From: Paraburkholderia aromaticivorans
Lineage (GTDB): Bacteria; Pseudomonadota; Gammaproteobacteria; Burkholderiales; Burkholderiaceae
Length of the DNA stretch: 64,000 nucleotides
Reading direction: 5' to 3'
Assembly (NCBI RefSeq): GCF_012689525.1
Contig: NZ_CP051515.1
Coordinates: forward strand, 1,178,001-1,242,000
In this document: piece after piece, positions 1-10,200 of the stretch
Layout: each line of letters begins with the position of its first letter
Position numbering within the stretch: position 1 is the stretch's first letter
Notes under the pieces: generated by a model
What the model was told of the DNA's origin: nothing
What the model saw: only the letters and a program-made list of their open reading frames with translations
Databases searched by the model: none
Program-made: the position numbers and the translations under genes

Positions 1-62
1 CGCTCCTTATCCTCGTCCGGTTCCTCGACCGCCAAGCCCTGGCGGCATGCCTCACGCGCGGC

Positions 63-998
63 GTGCAGCGCCGGGTGGCCGTGCTGCTCATCGCGATTGC
101 CACGCTGACCACCCTGGCCATACTGGGCTCGCCGCCCGCCGGCGCCGCGGGCACGCCGCCGGCACCGGCTGCGGCCGTTTCACCGGCTGCACCGGCCGCC
201 GCCGCTGCCACAGCCGCGTTGCCGACCACCTCGACGGGGCTCGTCCAGATGCCGGACGGCCGCCTGCTGGCGCCGGAGTTCGCACGCATCGTCGGCCGGG
301 GAGAGCTGGTGGTCGCGGTGCTCGGCGTCGACCAGCCGCCGTTCTTCGAAGAACACGATGGCAAGCTGAGCGGCCTCGACATCACGCTCGCCACCGACAT
401 CGCCAGAAAGCTCGGGGTAAAGGTGCGCTTCAATCGCGACGCGAAGACTTTTGACGACGTTGTGAGCCTGCTCGCTAAAGGTAAGGCGGATATTGCCGTC
501 AGTAAGTTGTCGCGGACGCTGTCGCGCGCGCAGGTGATCAGTTTCAGCGCGCCGTATCTGAGCCTGAAACGTTCGCTGCTGCTCAATCGCGTGAAGTTCG
601 CGCAACTGGCGCATGGCCGGCCGGTGCCGGAAGTGATCCGCGCGTACGACGGCTCGATCGGCGTGGTCGCCAATTCGTCATACGCCGGCTATGTCACCAA
701 CAACTTTCCGAAGGCGCAAGTGCGTAGTTATCCGACCTGGGATGCGGTCCTGAGCGCGCTGAACGCCGGCGAAGTGACAGCGGCCTTTCGCGACGAGTTC
801 GAGGTCAAGCGCGTGCTCAAGATCGACCCGACCGCGTCGCTGCGGCTTCGTGTCGTCACCTTGCAGGATCTGGAAGACACGCTTGCCATCGGTGTGAACG
901 TGTCCGAGCCGACGCTGCTCGCGTTCGTCAACCAGTTTCTGGCAGAGCGCAATACGAAGTTCGATGTCGGCACTGTTCTTCAGGCCACCGATCACTGA
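63..998 (+). CDS. Periplasmic solute-binding protein, family 3 (amino-acid type)
   Basis: This is a type-3 extracellular solute-binding protein of the polar amino acid uptake kind. An N-terminal hydrophobic stretch (about residues 4-28, ending PAGAAG) looks like a signal peptide or anchor, followed by an Ala/Pro-rich linker to about residue 65. The binding domain then runs from GRGELVVAVLGVDQPPFFEE to the C-terminus. The GTG start is uncertain: the frame stays open to the first base of the window, so the true start may lie upstream. It ends 25 bp before a dicarboxylate/amino acid symporter gene and appears to lead the same transcript. No ABC permease or ATPase is adjacent, so it may present ligand to the symporters or act as a sensor; that is inference. 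Confidence 0.75.
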   Translation: MQRRVAVLLIAIATLTTLAILGSPPAGAAGTPPAPAAAVSPAAPAAAAATAALPTTSTGLVQMPDGRLLAPEFARIVGRGELVVAVLGVDQPPFFEEHDGKLSGLDITLATDIARKLGVKVRFNRDAKTFDDVVSLLAKGKADIAVSKLSRTLSRAQVISFSAPYLSLKRSLLLNRVKFAQLAHGRPVPEVIRAYDGSIGVVANSSYAGYVTNNFPKAQVRSYPTWDAVLSALNAGEVTAAFRDEFEVKRVLKIDPTASLRLRVVTLQDLEDTLAIGVNVSEPTLLAFVNQFLAERNTKFDVGTVLQATDH

Positions 999-1023
999 TA
1001 CGCATCACGCAAGAGAGCACACC

Positions 1024-2298
1024 ATGAATTCCAGCAGGATCTATGCATTCGTTCTAAACCCGTGGGTGGTGATCGGCAGCCTCGCGATCGGTGGCGCACT
1101 CGGCCTGCTCATGCCGGTCGAGGCGCAGAAACTCGGCTTCATCGGCGACATCTATGTCGATCTGCTAAAAATGACGACGTTGCCGTTCATGATTTCGGCG
1201 GTCATCTTCAGTTTGCAGCGCCTGTTTCGCGACGGCGGCACCTCGCGCCTGCTGGTGCGGGTCATTACGGTGTTCATCTGCACCTCGGCGACCGTGGCGG
1301 TGGTCGGCGCGATCGTGCTGCTGACGCTTCATCCGGGCGCCAACCTGTCGAGCGCGACGATGCGCACGTTCGGTCTGATGGTGGGCAGCGACGCCACCTC
1401 CAGCGACACCGTGATGAACCTGTACGGCGCCGATGTCCCGCAACCGTCGCTCAGTTTTTCCGACGTGCTGACGAGCCTCGTGCCGACCAACATCTTCGCG
1501 GCGCTCGCGAACGGCGATGCGCTGAAAGCGCTGGTGTTCGCGTTGCTGTTCGGCCTGGCGGTCGGACGCGTGCCCGAGCGCATTTCGGCCGGCCTGAGCC
1601 AGTCGCTGGAAACGATCTATCACGCCTGTCAACGGCTGATGCACTGGCTCAGCTATCCGCTGCCGCTGATCCTGATCTGCATGAGCGCCGCTCAGCTCGG
1701 CAAGTCGGGCGTCGGACCGCTGCATGCGATGCTGCAGTTCGTCATCGCTTTCTTTGTCGTGTCGGTGCTGTTGCTGATGCTCGCGGCCGCGATCATCTGG
1801 AAGCGTTCGAGTCACAGCCTCGCCAGGACGCTGGACGCGCTGCGCGCGCCGTTCGCGCTGGCCCTCGCCACCCGCAATAGCGCCGCCTGCATGCCGAGCA
1901 TGATCGAAAGCCTCGTCGACGGACTGGGTTTTGCGCGTTCACGTGTCGAGCTGCTGGTGCCGCTCACCATTTCGCTGTTGCGCGTCGGACCGATGGTCTA
2001 TTACGTGTGCGCGACGCTCTTCATCGCGCAACTGTATGGGCGCCCGCTGGGCGTCGTCGAGGTCGCGACCGTGCTGCTCGCGTCGGTGCTGGCCGGTTTT
2101 GCGTCGGCCGGCATGACCGGGCTCGTCACTGTGTCGCTGGTGGGCATGACGTGCGCGTATCTGCGCCTGCCGTTCGAAGCGGCGTTCATTCTGTTTCTCG
2201 CAGTCGATCCGTTGTGCGACATGCTGCGCACGTTGATTCTCGTGATCGGCAACGCTGCCGCGGTCACGCTGATCTGTCCGCGTCCGCTGAAGATCTAG
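1024..2298 (+). CDS. Dicarboxylate/amino acid:cation symporter (DAACS family)
   Basis: This 424-residue polytopic protein has the layout of GltP/DctA-type sodium or proton symporters. Multiple hydrophobic segments begin at residues 9-25, and the MTTLPFMISAVIFSL segment of TM2/3 is typical. A long periplasmic loop follows (about residues 98-165), and the C-terminal transport core includes a re-entrant-type ASAGMTG stretch. ATG 1024 was chosen over an upstream in-frame start because AAGAGAG lies just before it. Only 8 bp separate it from the racemase gene. Substrates in this family are aspartate, glutamate or C4-dicarboxylates; the exact one cannot be read from sequence. Confidence 0.85.
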   Translation: MNSSRIYAFVLNPWVVIGSLAIGGALGLLMPVEAQKLGFIGDIYVDLLKMTTLPFMISAVIFSLQRLFRDGGTSRLLVRVITVFICTSATVAVVGAIVLLTLHPGANLSSATMRTFGLMVGSDATSSDTVMNLYGADVPQPSLSFSDVLTSLVPTNIFAALANGDALKALVFALLFGLAVGRVPERISAGLSQSLETIYHACQRLMHWLSYPLPLILICMSAAQLGKSGVGPLHAMLQFVIAFFVVSVLLLMLAAAIIWKRSSHSLARTLDALRAPFALALATRNSAACMPSMIESLVDGLGFARSRVELLVPLTISLLRVGPMVYYVCATLFIAQLYGRPLGVVEVATVLLASVLAGFASAGMTGLVTVSLVGMTCAYLRLPFEAAFILFLAVDPLCDMLRTLILVIGNAAAVTLICPRPLKI

Positions 2299-2306
2299 GA
2301 GCCTCG

Positions 2307-3008
2307 ATGGCACTCATCGGAATCCTCGGCGGCATGGGGCCGCTCGCAACGGTCGACTTCATGGCCAAGGTCGTGCAGCTCACCGACGCCTCCTGTGACC
2401 AGCAGCATCTGCCGATGCTGGTCGCCAATCTGCCGCACATCGCGGACCGCTCCCGTGCCATTCTCGGCGACGGCGAGGATTGTCTCGACGGTCTGCTGGA
2501 AGGCATCGATCTGCTGAACCGCAACGGCGTCGGGCTGATCGCGATACCGTGCAATTCGGCGCATCACTGGTATCCGCAGATCGCGGCGCGCAGTGCCGCG
2601 CCGGTGCTTCATATCGCCGAGGCGTGCGTGGCCGCGGTGCCCGTTTCGGCGCGGCGTGTGGCCGTGCTCGGCACCGGCGGTACGTTGAAGTCGGGCTTTT
2701 ATCAGGCCGCGCTGACCGTGCGTGACATCGAGCCGCTGGTGCCCGGCGCGGACCTTCAGCAAAGCATCGCGGCGTGTATCCGTGAGGTGAAGGCCGGCGC
2801 GCTTGAGCAGGCCGCCGGCCACCTGTCGGTGGTGCTCGACAGTCTGGCCGCACAGGATGTGCGTGCGGCGGTGATGGCCTGCACCGAGATTCCCGTGGCG
2901 GCGCGGCATCTTTCGAATCCACCGCTGACGTTGATCGACAGTTCACTCGAACTGGCACGCGCCACCGTCACCTTCGCGGTCGCGCGCGGCTGGAACAGGC
3001 CGCAATGA
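2307..3008 (+). CDS. Aspartate/glutamate racemase family protein
   Basis: This 233-residue protein opens with ILGGMGPLATVDF, the signature of the Asp/Glu/hydantoin racemase family. Both catalytic cysteines are present, the first in IPCNSAHHW and the second in MACTEIPV. That supports a cofactor-independent two-base racemase acting on aspartate, glutamate or a related amino acid. The ATG at 2307 was chosen because homology begins there and the upstream frame overlaps the symporter. The stop overlaps the next gene by 4 bp. Its place between two DAACS symporters and upstream of T6SS genes suggests D-amino acid production or turnover, possibly for cell-wall editing; that is inference. Confidence 0.85.
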   Translation: MALIGILGGMGPLATVDFMAKVVQLTDASCDQQHLPMLVANLPHIADRSRAILGDGEDCLDGLLEGIDLLNRNGVGLIAIPCNSAHHWYPQIAARSAAPVLHIAEACVAAVPVSARRVAVLGTGGTLKSGFYQAALTVRDIEPLVPGADLQQSIAACIREVKAGALEQAAGHLSVVLDSLAAQDVRAAVMACTEIPVAARHLSNPPLTLIDSSLELARATVTFAVARGWNRPQ

Positions 3009-4426
3009 AGACTTTGCAGACGCTCTCGCAGAGCACGCTCGGCCTGCTGCTGTGCGTGGCAGTGGGCGGTTTGTGCGGCGCGTTTGCCGCGCCGGCCGGC
3101 GCATTCGCGTATTTCATCGGACAACTGTATCTGTCGGTCGTCAACATGGCGGCCGTGCCGCTGCTGGTGGTAGCGACGTTTTTCGGCTTGCGCCAGGTGC
3201 TGGCGTTGCCGCGGCCGGCCGTGCGCGTCGGCACGATTCTCGGTCTGGCCATGCTGCTGGTGGTGCTGTGCGCGATCGGCGGCACGCTGACCGGCGTGCT
3301 GATGATGCCGGGTCAGCATCTCTCCAACGCCGCGCACGCCCAGCTTGGCGGACTCGTCCTCAAAAGCGCGAGCGATGCGGAGGAAGTGCGCATCACCCTG
3401 TTCGAGCAGGGCGCGCACGCCGCGTCGAGCGTCAGCGCCTACGGCGTGCAGGATCTGTTTCCGGACAATTTCTACCGGGTGCTCGCGGAAGGCCGCTCGC
3501 TCGGCATCCTGACCGGCACGCTCCTGTTCGGCATGGCATTCGCCACGCTCTCACGCGAGCGCACGAACATGTTGAACAGCGTGTTCGAAGGGATCTATCG
3601 CGCACTCGAGATCGTGATTGCGCGTGCGAACCTGCTGATTCCCGTGCTCGCCTTCGGCATGGCCGCGCATCTGACATCGCATACCGAACGCGCGACGCTC
3701 AGCGCGATGGGCGGCTTTCTGCTGTGCTTCCTGCTGGCCACCGTGCTGTTCGGCGGCGTCGCGTTGGCGATGATCGCGGTGCGCAGCAGCCAGCCCCTCG
3801 GGAGGGTGCTCACAGGTCTGAAGGCGCCGCTGCTGGTCGGCCTGACGTCGGGCAGCGCGACCGCGCCGATCCCGCACACCATCGAGGCGATGAGCACGGT
3901 GCTGGGATTCAGCCGCGGTGTGGTCGAACTGGTGGTGCCGTTCGGCTCGGTGTTCCTGCGGGCCGGCTCCGCGCTGTACTTCGCGCTGGCGACCGTGTTC
4001 GTCGCGAATCTCTATGAGCGTCCGCTCGGTGCCGGCGAGATCGTCATGATCGGCGCCGCCGCGGCGGTGGCCGCATTCGCCTCGGCCGGGCAGAGCGGGG
4101 TGGCGACTGCCGGCTACACCGGCATCGTGCTGTCGTTGCTGCATCTGCCGGTGGAAGCGGCTGGCGTGCTGTTCGTCACGATCGATCTCATCTGCGAAGG
4201 GCCGCGCAACGTGCTGAGCCTGCTATCGGTGTGCGCGGTGATCGCGCTCGTGTCGGCGGGCTTGCCGTCGGAGCGCACGCACCTGGCCTATGCGCGTGGC
4301 GACGCCGAACTCGGCGAGGTGCTGCGCTTCGCGTTCACGCGCGCGCAGCTCGTGCTGGCGGCGGGCTGCGTGTTCGCGGCGGCATCGCTGATCGTATTGA
4401 TGGGCATTGGAGTTGGAGCGAGATGA
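3005..4426 (+). CDS. Second dicarboxylate/amino acid:cation symporter (DAACS family)
   Basis: This is a 473-residue DAACS-type membrane transporter, paralogous in layout to the one at 1024 but clearly diverged. It has about eight hydrophobic segments, a long polar loop at about residues 100-150, and a C-terminal FASAGQSGVATAGYTG stretch matching the transport core. An extra C-terminal segment after residue 425 (about 45 residues, with a final hydrophobic helix) is longer than usual. The start overlaps the racemase stop and the stop overlaps tssJ, both as ATGA, so all three are probably translationally coupled. Inner-membrane location is expected; substrate unknown. Confidence 0.83.
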   Translation: MKTLQTLSQSTLGLLLCVAVGGLCGAFAAPAGAFAYFIGQLYLSVVNMAAVPLLVVATFFGLRQVLALPRPAVRVGTILGLAMLLVVLCAIGGTLTGVLMMPGQHLSNAAHAQLGGLVLKSASDAEEVRITLFEQGAHAASSVSAYGVQDLFPDNFYRVLAEGRSLGILTGTLLFGMAFATLSRERTNMLNSVFEGIYRALEIVIARANLLIPVLAFGMAAHLTSHTERATLSAMGGFLLCFLLATVLFGGVALAMIAVRSSQPLGRVLTGLKAPLLVGLTSGSATAPIPHTIEAMSTVLGFSRGVVELVVPFGSVFLRAGSALYFALATVFVANLYERPLGAGEIVMIGAAAAVAAFASAGQSGVATAGYTGIVLSLLHLPVEAAGVLFVTIDLICEGPRNVLSLLSVCAVIALVSAGLPSERTHLAYARGDAELGEVLRFAFTRAQLVLAAGCVFAAASLIVLMGIGVGAR

Positions 4427-4926
4427 GGAACTGCCTGATTAGCGAAGGTACGCGCCACCTGTCGCGCCGCGGAGCTCGCCTCCTGATGGCGCTGGGCTGC
4501 GCATGCGTTCTCGCAAGCTGCGGCATGCTGGGTTTGAGCGGCGAGAAAGCCCCCTGGTCGCAGGTCACGCTCGCGGCCAGCGACGACGTGAATAACAACA
4601 GCCCGGTGGCCGTCGATGTCGTGCTGGTGAGCGATGACGCGATGCTCGCGCGGCTCGCCGAGTTGCCCGCATCGAAATGGTTTGCGGGACGCGGCGATCT
4701 GCTCAGCACGTTCCCGAAGAGCCTGCGCTACCGCAGCTGGGAGCTGGTGCCTGGCCAGCGGCTCGACGTGCCGGAAGATTCGTTCGCCGGCCCGCGTGTG
4801 GTCGCGGCCTTTGTATTTGCCAATTACCCGGACTCTGGCGCGCATCGCGTCCGGATTCAGAAGTTCAGCGGGCGCCTTGTCGTGCAGCTGGACAGCAATA
4901 ATTTTTCCGTCGCGGATACGAAATGA
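4423..4926 (+). CDS. tssJ: T6SS outer-membrane lipoprotein TssJ
   Basis: TssJ anchors the T6SS trans-envelope complex in the outer membrane and binds the periplasmic end of TssM. The 167-residue product has a basic, hydrophobic N-terminus ending in a lipobox (LASC, Cys33), followed by a small beta-rich domain with the WELVPGQ region seen in VasD/Lip proteins. ATG 4423 overlaps the preceding symporter stop as ATGA, so a longer upstream frame is not needed. The gene is followed by tssK after about 90 bp. The lipobox, size and position directly before tssK, tssL and tssM make the call secure. Confidence 0.88.
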   Translation: MRNCLISEGTRHLSRRGARLLMALGCACVLASCGMLGLSGEKAPWSQVTLAASDDVNNNSPVAVDVVLVSDDAMLARLAELPASKWFAGRGDLLSTFPKSLRYRSWELVPGQRLDVPEDSFAGPRVVAAFVFANYPDSGAHRVRIQKFSGRLVVQLDSNNFSVADTK

Positions 4927-5016
4927 CAGCGTGTGAAGGTGTTTTGAAGAATCCCCTCGCCAGCCGGGCGGCCACACGCCGCCGCGCGAAAGAACTCGGC
5001 GAGAGGAGGAGCAACC

Positions 5017-6348
5017 ATGTCTAAGCTGGCTAATGCGGTGACCGACCGCATCGAGTGGTTCGAGGGCATGCTGCTGTCGCCGCAGCATTTCCAGTTGACG
5101 GCCGCGCGCGTCGATTCGCTCGTGGCCTGGCAGACGCTCGCCGCCGCGCCGTTCAGTTGGGGCGTGCGGCGTCTGGTGTTCGACAACGGCCTGTTGCCGA
5201 CCGGACTCGTGCGGATTCTTGCGCTCGACGCGATCATGCCCGACGGTACGGCGGTCTCATATGCGGCCGAGTCGAGCCAGCACGGGCGGCTTGAACTGTC
5301 ACTGGAGCCGTTTGCCGAGCAGTTGGCGAAAGGGCCGCTGGATTTCTATCTGGTGCTGCCGGTCGCGGCGACGATGCGCCGCGATGCGCAGGTGAAGCGT
5401 TTTCGTTCGACCGCGGGCGTGCCGGTGGAAGACGAAGTGTCCGATGCACCACCTGCGGATATTCCACGCCTCGTGCCGAATCTCGCGCTCACCGCGGGCG
5501 AGCTGCCTTCGGGGATGCACGTGCATTTGCGACTCGGCTCGGTCTATCGCGACAACGAGGTGGTGCGGCTCGGCGACACCTTGCCGCCGCTGCTCGAAAT
5601 TGCCCGCGACAACCCGCTGTGGACCGCGGTCGCTTCCCTGCTCGGACAGTTGCGCGGCAAGGCGGCTTTCGTCGCGCGGCAGACGGCCAATCCGTCGTCG
5701 AAAGTGGATGACCGTCTGACCCAGCTCGAATTGAAGGATCGCCTGCGCAGTCTGCTGACCGCGCTGCCGCAGGCCGAAGCGGTGCTGCGCACGCCGCATC
5801 TCCATCCGCTCGCGCTGTTCTGGTCGCTGGCATCGCTGAGCGGCGCGCTCGCGACGCTCAAGCCCGGCGGCTTGCCGCCCGTGCCGCCCGATTACGAGCA
5901 TGCCGATCCGCTGGCGGTGTTCACACCGTTGCTGCGTTCGCTGCGCGATTCGGTGTCGGAAGTCAGCGAGGACTACCGCGAACACAAGTTCGATTTCCGT
6001 CACGGCGCCTTCGAAATCGCCTTGCAGCCGGACTGGGTCGGCGAGCGTCTCGTCGTCGGTCTGCGCGGCCAGTCCGAACGCGATTTGCTCTCGTGGATGG
6101 ACGGCGCGGTGATCGGCTCGCAGTCCGTGTATGCGTCGCTGCGGGCGCGCCGCGTACTCGGCGCGACGCGGCGCGGCGTCGACTATGCGGAAGAACTCGG
6201 GATTCGCTCCGGCTCCGGCTATCTGCTGTTCGAGATCGACGCGGAACCGGCGCTCGTGCATGCCAGCGAACCGCTGGTGATCGGTAATCCGAACGAAGGC
6301 GCGAGCGCGCAACGGCCGCAGGAAATGCTGCTGTTCGTGAAGGGCTGA
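5017..6348 (+). CDS. tssK: T6SS baseplate protein TssK
   Basis: TssK is a trimeric cytoplasmic protein that joins the T6SS baseplate to the TssL/TssM membrane complex. The 443-residue product starts with the family hallmark, IEWFEGMLLSPQHFQ, at residues 12-26, and has the usual length. The middle carries a shoulder domain, and the C-terminal neck/head ends in a short beta segment. A strong AGGAGG precedes ATG 5017. It lies between tssJ and tssL in the common order J-K-L. Confidence 0.95.
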   Translation: MSKLANAVTDRIEWFEGMLLSPQHFQLTAARVDSLVAWQTLAAAPFSWGVRRLVFDNGLLPTGLVRILALDAIMPDGTAVSYAAESSQHGRLELSLEPFAEQLAKGPLDFYLVLPVAATMRRDAQVKRFRSTAGVPVEDEVSDAPPADIPRLVPNLALTAGELPSGMHVHLRLGSVYRDNEVVRLGDTLPPLLEIARDNPLWTAVASLLGQLRGKAAFVARQTANPSSKVDDRLTQLELKDRLRSLLTALPQAEAVLRTPHLHPLALFWSLASLSGALATLKPGGLPPVPPDYEHADPLAVFTPLLRSLRDSVSEVSEDYREHKFDFRHGAFEIALQPDWVGERLVVGLRGQSERDLLSWMDGAVIGSQSVYASLRARRVLGATRRGVDYAEELGIRSGSGYLLFEIDAEPALVHASEPLVIGNPNEGASAQRPQEMLLFVKG

Positions 6349-6404
6349 TGCCCCGCATGCGATGAGACAGTGAAGATGAATGCAACGATGAAGGTAGGCT
6401 GAGC

Positions 6405-7160
6405 ATGGCACGCAATCGACCACTTGAACCCGAAGAAGACGACCTCGTAACCGAACAGTTCCGGGTCTTTCTCGACGAGCTCGTCAAGGCGCAGGCGCGT
6501 TTTTCCGAGGTGCCCGGCACGGATCCGGATGTCGCCGCACAAGGCCTGAGCCGTCATCTTCTGAATCTGCTCGAAGTGCAGACGCTGCAGTCGCGGCGCG
6601 ACAGCTCACGCTTCGAAATGGAAAACGTCGCCGATGCGCGCTACCTGAAAGCCGTGCTCGCCGACGAAATCCTGCTCAATACGCCTTGGACTGGCCGCGA
6701 GCACTGGACCGCGTATCTGCTCGAATCGACGCTGTTTCGCACCAACGTCGCGGGTGATCTGGTGTTTCGCCGCATCGAGCAATTGCTGTCGGACCGCGAA
6801 CCGTCGCGCCGCCACATCGCGCGGCTTTACCTGTTCGCGCTGGCCATGGGTTTTCAGGGCCGCTTTCGCGATGCCGACGCGGCAGCACGGCTGCGTGGCT
6901 ACCGCGAGGAACTGTATGAGTTCGTCTATCAGCGCCGCGCGGATCTCGGCGGCCGCGATCGTGTGCTGGCCGAGCCGGCCTACGCGAACACGCTGTCGCA
7001 CGTCGCGCCGCGCAAGCTGCCGACCGTCAGTCGCTGGACAGTCATTTTTCTGCTGGCATTGGTATCGTTGCTGGCCATTTCCGAGGTGCTGTGGCTATGG
7101 CAATCATGGCCGGTGCGCCAGGCGTTGTATGCCGATCCGGTGACGGGAGTGCAGCCGTGA
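6405..7160 (+). CDS. tssL: T6SS inner-membrane protein TssL (DotU/IcmH type)
   Basis: TssL forms the cytoplasmic-facing inner-membrane part of the T6SS membrane complex with TssM. The 251-residue product is mainly a DotU helical domain (about residues 15-200, with LADEILLNTPWTGREHW and RFRDADAAARLRGYREELYEFV), followed by one C-terminal transmembrane helix at about 212-235. It has no OmpA-like peptidoglycan-binding extension, so wall anchoring must come from another protein. A near-consensus AAGGTAGG precedes the start. Gene order with tssK and tssM is conserved. Confidence 0.93.
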   Translation: MARNRPLEPEEDDLVTEQFRVFLDELVKAQARFSEVPGTDPDVAAQGLSRHLLNLLEVQTLQSRRDSSRFEMENVADARYLKAVLADEILLNTPWTGREHWTAYLLESTLFRTNVAGDLVFRRIEQLLSDREPSRRHIARLYLFALAMGFQGRFRDADAAARLRGYREELYEFVYQRRADLGGRDRVLAEPAYANTLSHVAPRKLPTVSRWTVIFLLALVSLLAISEVLWLWQSWPVRQALYADPVTGVQP

Positions 7161-7228
7161 ATTCACGCAAGCTGATAAAAGTTGCGGCGCCGTGCCGCGC
7201 GCGATGCAGGGGAGCGCGAGCATGCTGA
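7157..7228 (+). other. Possible 23-codon leader ORF bridging tssL and tssM
   Basis: A GTG overlapping the tssL stop opens a 23-codon frame whose TGA (7226-7228) overlaps the tssM ATG at 7222. If translated, it would carry ribosomes from tssL to the tssM start. The peptide is basic and shows no family resemblance, so this may be chance. Confidence 0.15.
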
Positions 7229-10200
7229 CCAGCAATCTGTTCCTGTTGTCCATTGCCGTGCTGACGCTCGTGGTGTGCGTCGTGCTCGGCGCCGTGCTGT
7301 ACTTCGCGTTGCATGGTGCGAACAGCAAGCCGGCGCCGGATCGCAAGATCGTCCGCCTGCGCTCGGATTCGCTGCGCAGCGCGTTTCGCCAGGCGGTCGA
7401 ACTGATCGAAGGGAATATCGCGTCGCGCGCCGAGCGCTACAACATTCCGTGGATCATGATCCTCAATGAAGGCGACGATCCACGCCCGCTGCCGATCGCG
7501 CAATCCGGCGTGGCGAGCGTGTTGAGCGCGGAGTCGGCGAGTCCCGCCGCCACCCAGGGCATCTCGTGGCATTTCTTCGATCGCGGCATTGTCGTCGATA
7601 TCAAGGCGGCGTATCTGGGTTCTCCCGATGACGACGGCGACGAGAAGCCGTGGGACGAGTTTCTCGGCCTGTGCCGCAATTACCGGCAGCAGCGTCCGTT
7701 CGACTCGGTCGTCATCACCGTGCCGGCTGCGACGCTGCTTGCCGACGACACTGATGCGCAACTCGAACTGGTGCGTCATGCCAAACTCGCGCATCGGCGC
7801 CTGTGGCTCGCGCAGAACCGCTTCGCGATGCGCTTCGCGGTGTACGTCGTGGTCACGGGCTGTGAATCGCTGACCGGCTTCGCTCCGTTTGCCCGCGCGC
7901 TGCCGGAGACGTTGCGTGCGAGCATGCTCGGCTGGTCGTCGCCGTATGACCTGTCCACCACGTATTCGTCGGATTGGGTCGACACGGCGATGCACAGCAT
8001 CATGCGCTCGGTCTCGGATGCGAGCGCCGAACTGTTCGCGCTCGACGCCGGGCAGATGGATGCGCGCCAGTTCCTGCTCTTGCCGTCGCGGATCGAGGCG
8101 ATGAGCGCGCAATTGCAGCGCTACGTCGATGAACTGCTGCGCGCGAGCGCGTACCACGAGCCGTTTTTCTTCCGCGGCATCTACCTGACCGGCGACAGCA
8201 GCGAGTTTGCGCAATGGAGCATGGCGCAGGGCGACGAATCGGCGCTGAGGCGCGATGCGCTCCCATCGCCTGCGTTCGATGAAGCGGCGGCGGGCGGCGT
8301 GATGGCCTACGACGCGGGCGGCGCGTTGCAGCCAGTTCGCGGCGATTCGCCCGTGGGCCGTCGCGAACCGGGTGGCCCGCTCAACGAGTTGATGCTGCAG
8401 CCCGCGTTTCTGCGCGACCTGTTCGAGAAGAAGATCTTCCTGGAGTATGGCCTGACGCGTCCGTCGCGCTCGCAATATCTCGCGCGTCCGGTACTGAACC
8501 GCGCGTTGCGCTGGGGCGGCATCGCGCTGCTGGGCACCTGGGGCGTCGGCCTCGCCGTCGCGACGTTTCAACTGAGCCATCGCAACGGCGAACTGGTCGC
8601 CGCGCTCAGTTCGCTCCAGCGCGACGCGCACGACCGCGCCGCAGCCGCGCAGCAGGCCCAGGACCTGCCGGCGGACTGGTATCGCCGCAAGGCACTTGCG
8701 CTGATCGCACTGAACCAGCATCTGAAAACCGACAGCACGTGGACGGTTTTCATGCCGGGTTCATGGAGTCCGGTCGACGATCTGAACGCACGCGTGAAGG
8801 AACGCTTCGAACGGGAATTCGGCGAAATCGCGGTGACGGCGCTGGAGCGTGAGATGTATTCGCGCGTGGGCCAGTTGACCGGCGAAAGCCGCGACCCGAG
8901 CACCGGCCAGTTGATTATCGGCGACGACTGCGCGGCACCAGCGGCGGCGCGCAGCGACGTGCACGGCGCCCCGAGCCTGGCTGTCGACGACTTGCCGCAG
9001 ATGCGCGCGCTCCAGCAGTACGTCGGCTCGGCCGATCAGCTCGACGCCGCCTTGCAGGCGTTGCAGCGCCTGCAGACACCGTCGGCGGACAATGCCGAAG
9101 CGTTGCGGCTGGTGGTGCGTTACGCGCTTGGCGCCGAATTGCAGGGCAGCGTCGCCGGTACCTTGCCTTACTTCTATCGCGATCCGGCCCGGCGCGGCGC
9201 CGATCCAACCAACGCCGCCGACGGCATCAATCTGCCGGTCATCCAGCAGGCGCTGCGCTGCTCCTTCGACAAGGGCGCGCAACAGGTCGATAGCGGGCTC
9301 TTCACCGACAACGCGTTGCTGGCTGCCGAACGTTCGATCACCGAGCATCTGAACAGCCTGTCGGTCGGCACCGCGGGCGCGGCGGATTTCACGCAACTCA
9401 CCAATAACTATCGCGCGGTCGTCGCCGGTATCGACACGCAGCGGGATCTGCTCGCGTCGGGCAAGGGGAACTGGTTGCGACAGCCGCAGTTCTCGCCGGG
9501 GTCGGTCTATGAACGCACGTTGGCACATGCCGCGCAGAATCGCCTGCTCGGGCCTGAGCTCGCGGCGCGTGTGCGTGAGCGTGACGACACGGCGTTCCAT
9601 GCATTCCGCAGTGAATTCGCGGTACGTTTCGACGGATCCGACGGCGGCCTCGTCTGGCTTGACAAGGACGCGCGCTACGCGGTCTCGCCGACACGGCTCG
9701 CGCTGCGCGACGGTCTGTCGACGCTGCTCGCCCAGCCGTTCATGACGGCGCCGCGTGACCGTGCGTTCCCTGAACTCAGCGATGGCTCGACGATCGTGTG
9801 GGACCGCGCGCAGCTCGACCAGGCGCTGACGCTCGGCGACGTGCGCAAGCGCTTCCTGACCGATGGTCTCGCGTCGATGCCGCCGGCAATCTTGCCCTCT
9901 ATCGAACAGGCGCTCGACGTGCAGTTCGCGCAGTTGATACTCGATCAGACCGCGGCCGCCGCGACCACCAAGCCGGCTCAAGGCGACACGGACAGCGCGG
10001 CGTTCGACGCGTCGCGCGCGCGCCTCGTCAGGATCGAAGCACTGTTGACGGAGATGAACGCCACGGCGCAGGTCGAGGATCTGGATAACCTCATGTCGCG
10101 CGATGCGATGGCACACCTGAAAGTCGTCGACGATGCGCTGACGCAGTCCGAGTTGTATGCGACCCGCCAAAGCGTCGCCTACGACGGCCCGCGCAATGGG

